This document shows positions 62,768 to 64,000 of a stretch of 64,000 bases of DNA, in pieces (within the stretch, counting starts at the first letter, position 1; each line of letters begins with the position of its first letter). Origin of the DNA: Rachycentron canadum (Eukaryota; Chordata; Actinopteri; Carangiformes; Rachycentridae); NCBI GenBank assembly GCA_038496675.1, contig CM076653.1, positions 16,158,348-16,222,347 on the forward strand, written 5' to 3'. Under the pieces are notes generated by a model that was not told the origin of the DNA, did not search any database, and saw only the letters and a program-made list of their open reading frames with translations. A program made the translations under genes and the position numbers.

Positions 62768-62897
62768 GAGAACACGTCCAAACCACAGAGAGGCAAACAG
62801 AGGATGTTTCCCTGCCACACAGAGAGAGCTTTGTTCCCTGGCAGCATTCCTCCGACTTCACACTACTGTACATTATCAGCAGTTTGGACCCACACCA
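62768..62897 (+). other. Exon-like segment, divergent to GASK1A
   Basis: A strong acceptor (CTCCTCTGTTCCATTGCAG) precedes 130 nt, which end at a CCA|GTAAGC donor. The segment is open in one frame (ENTSKPQRGKQRMF...) with no family I recognise. An AAA|GTATGT donor 67 nt upstream and a second exon-like segment at 63049-63098 form a plausible chain. It may be a non-coding RNA, an upstream exon of an unseen gene, or chance. Confidence 0.3.
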
Positions 62898-63048
62898 GTA
62901 AGCTGCACCATCATTCAATATGCATTCATCTTGTCCCGTCCACATCTAAACTGTTGTATCTGCTCACATGTTCTGAGAAACCAGAAATCTTCTAGTCTAT
63001 GAGAGACACATCAAACATCTCGGTTGTTGTGTAACCGTCTTGTTGCAG

Positions 63049-63098
63049 GATCCACAGCTGCTCAGGGGCCAGTTTCATTAACCTCCCACACAAAGATG
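63049..63098 (+). other. Second exon-like segment
   Basis: Acceptor CCGTCTTGTTGCAG, 50 nt, donor GATG|GTGAGT. Both sites are close to consensus. Considered together with 62768-62897. Confidence 0.3.
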
Positions 63099-63254
63099 GT
63101 GAGTCACAGTCAAAGATAACAAATGAGGCTTTGTTTCACAAATGCATATTTGCACCATTATCAGATAAGTTCCCTTTTTCTGTCAGTCAGGGGAGGGTTA
63201 AGATGCTTTAATGCTTGATGGCACAGGGGAAATCCCCAGGTTGTTCCACTCATT

Positions 63255-63420
63255 CTGTGCAGTTAATTTTTATTGTATTGTACCAAGTTATCTCAAGGCA
63301 CTTTTCAAATAAAGCTGGCCTTCTCTTTACAATATTATTTACAGAGACCCAACAATTCCCTCAAGAGCAAGAACAAAAGAAACATCGAGCAGAAAATTTG
63401 TCTGTCCTCTCTCTCTCTCT
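63255..63420 (+). repeat. Teleost dispersed repeat
   Basis: GTTATCTCAAGGCACTTTTC, TATTTACAGAGACCCAACA and ATTCCCTCAAGAGCAAG are phrases of a repeat frequent in fish genomes. Confidence 0.65.
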
Positions 63421-63452
63421 TATTGGTAAAGTATCTGTTACATAGACTGTAA

Positions 63453-64000
63453 ACCATTCAGCCATAACATTATGACCCTGGCAGGTGAAGTAATAACATT
63501 GATCACCAGGTCACCATGGCTCCTGTCAGTGGTTCATATATCAGGCAGCAGCTGAACATTTAGTCCTGAAGTTGATGTGTTGAAGCAGAAAAAATGTTCA
63601 AGTGTGAGGATGTGAGGGACTTTGACTTTGACCAAACTGTGATGAGACGACTGGTCAGAGCTTCTCCAACACTGCAGCTCTGTGGGATGTTCCTGGGCTG
63701 CAGTGGTCAGGACCTACCAGAAGTGGTCCAAGGAGGGAGAACCACTGGACCACAGACAGGGTCAGGGGTCAAGGCTCAGTGATGGTGGTGGGGAGTGAAG
63801 GCTGGACCCTGTGGTCTGAGCCGATCAGTTTTCTTTTACAGCATGTTAATGACTGGGTGCATTTCTTACACAGTGAAGACATGGCACTAGGATGCATTAT
63901 GGGAAGAAGAGCAGCTGGTGGAGTCAGTGTGATGCTGTGGACAATGTTCTGCTGGGAAACCTTGGGTCCATTCATGTGGATGTTCCTTTGACTCGTCCCA
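63453..64000 (+). mobile_element. Tc1-like transposon, 5' end, internally deleted, cut by window edge
   Basis: It begins with a terminal-repeat-like ACCATTCAGCCATAACATTA. The transposase start follows at 63594 (MFKCEDVRDFDF), with frameshifts, and the pairing-domain residues are still readable. Near 63805-63835 the sequence jumps from the linker to the catalytic domain (ISFLLQHV, ALGCIMGRRAAGG, SVMLWTMFCWETLGP), so the middle is deleted. The last bases match the region shared with the 52260-52850 fragment. The remainder lies outside the window. Confidence 0.85.

Overview
This window is ordinary-looking vertebrate nuclear DNA, almost certainly from a teleost fish of the spiny-rayed type. It is intron-rich and moderately AT-rich, CpG is depleted except at one promoter-like island, and it is crowded with microsatellites and degraded dispersed repeats that I recognise from teleost genomes. 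Nothing bacterial, organellar or viral was seen.

One protein-coding gene can be reconstructed with confidence. It lies on the minus strand and fills about 39 kb (59152 down to 20091). It is an orthologue of GASK1A (FAM198A), a Golgi-associated, kinase-like type II membrane protein. Six coding exons join through canonical GT-AG introns into an unbroken 648-residue frame. Exon 1 ends exactly on the start codon in a CpG-rich island (about 59150-59660). Exon 2 (36331-35258) encodes the membrane anchor and a long basic stem. Exons 3-6 (35167-34730, 24853-24731, 22492-22389, 20295-20091) encode the conserved kinase-like domain. A candidate poly(A) signal lies at 19329-19324. Intron lengths are about 22.8 kb, 90 bp, 9.9 kb, 2.2 kb and 2.1 kb.

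The rest is repeats and unrecognised non-coding DNA. Left of the gene (1-19300) are a LINE remnant, several teleost dispersed repeats, a tRNA-like SINE copy and a 122-bp snap-back inverted repeat. Intron 5 holds a second LINE remnant. Intron 3 holds a long (ATCT)n and a long (CA)n array, a third LINE remnant and a SINE. Intron 1 holds a fourth LINE 3' end with a (CCAT)n tail, two Tc1-like fragments, an L1-like 3' end, a perfect 22-bp hairpin, and a roughly 640-bp minisatellite that mimics a 259-codon gene. Right of the promoter (59660-64000) are dispersed repeats, an exon-like cluster pointing away from GASK1A, and an internally deleted Tc1 copy running off the window end.

I found no convincing new biological system. 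The most useful observations are the complete GASK1A gene model, its start codon at an exon edge with upstream ORFs and a G-rich promoter tract, the hairpins, the divergent exon-like cluster, and the minisatellite pseudo-ORF.
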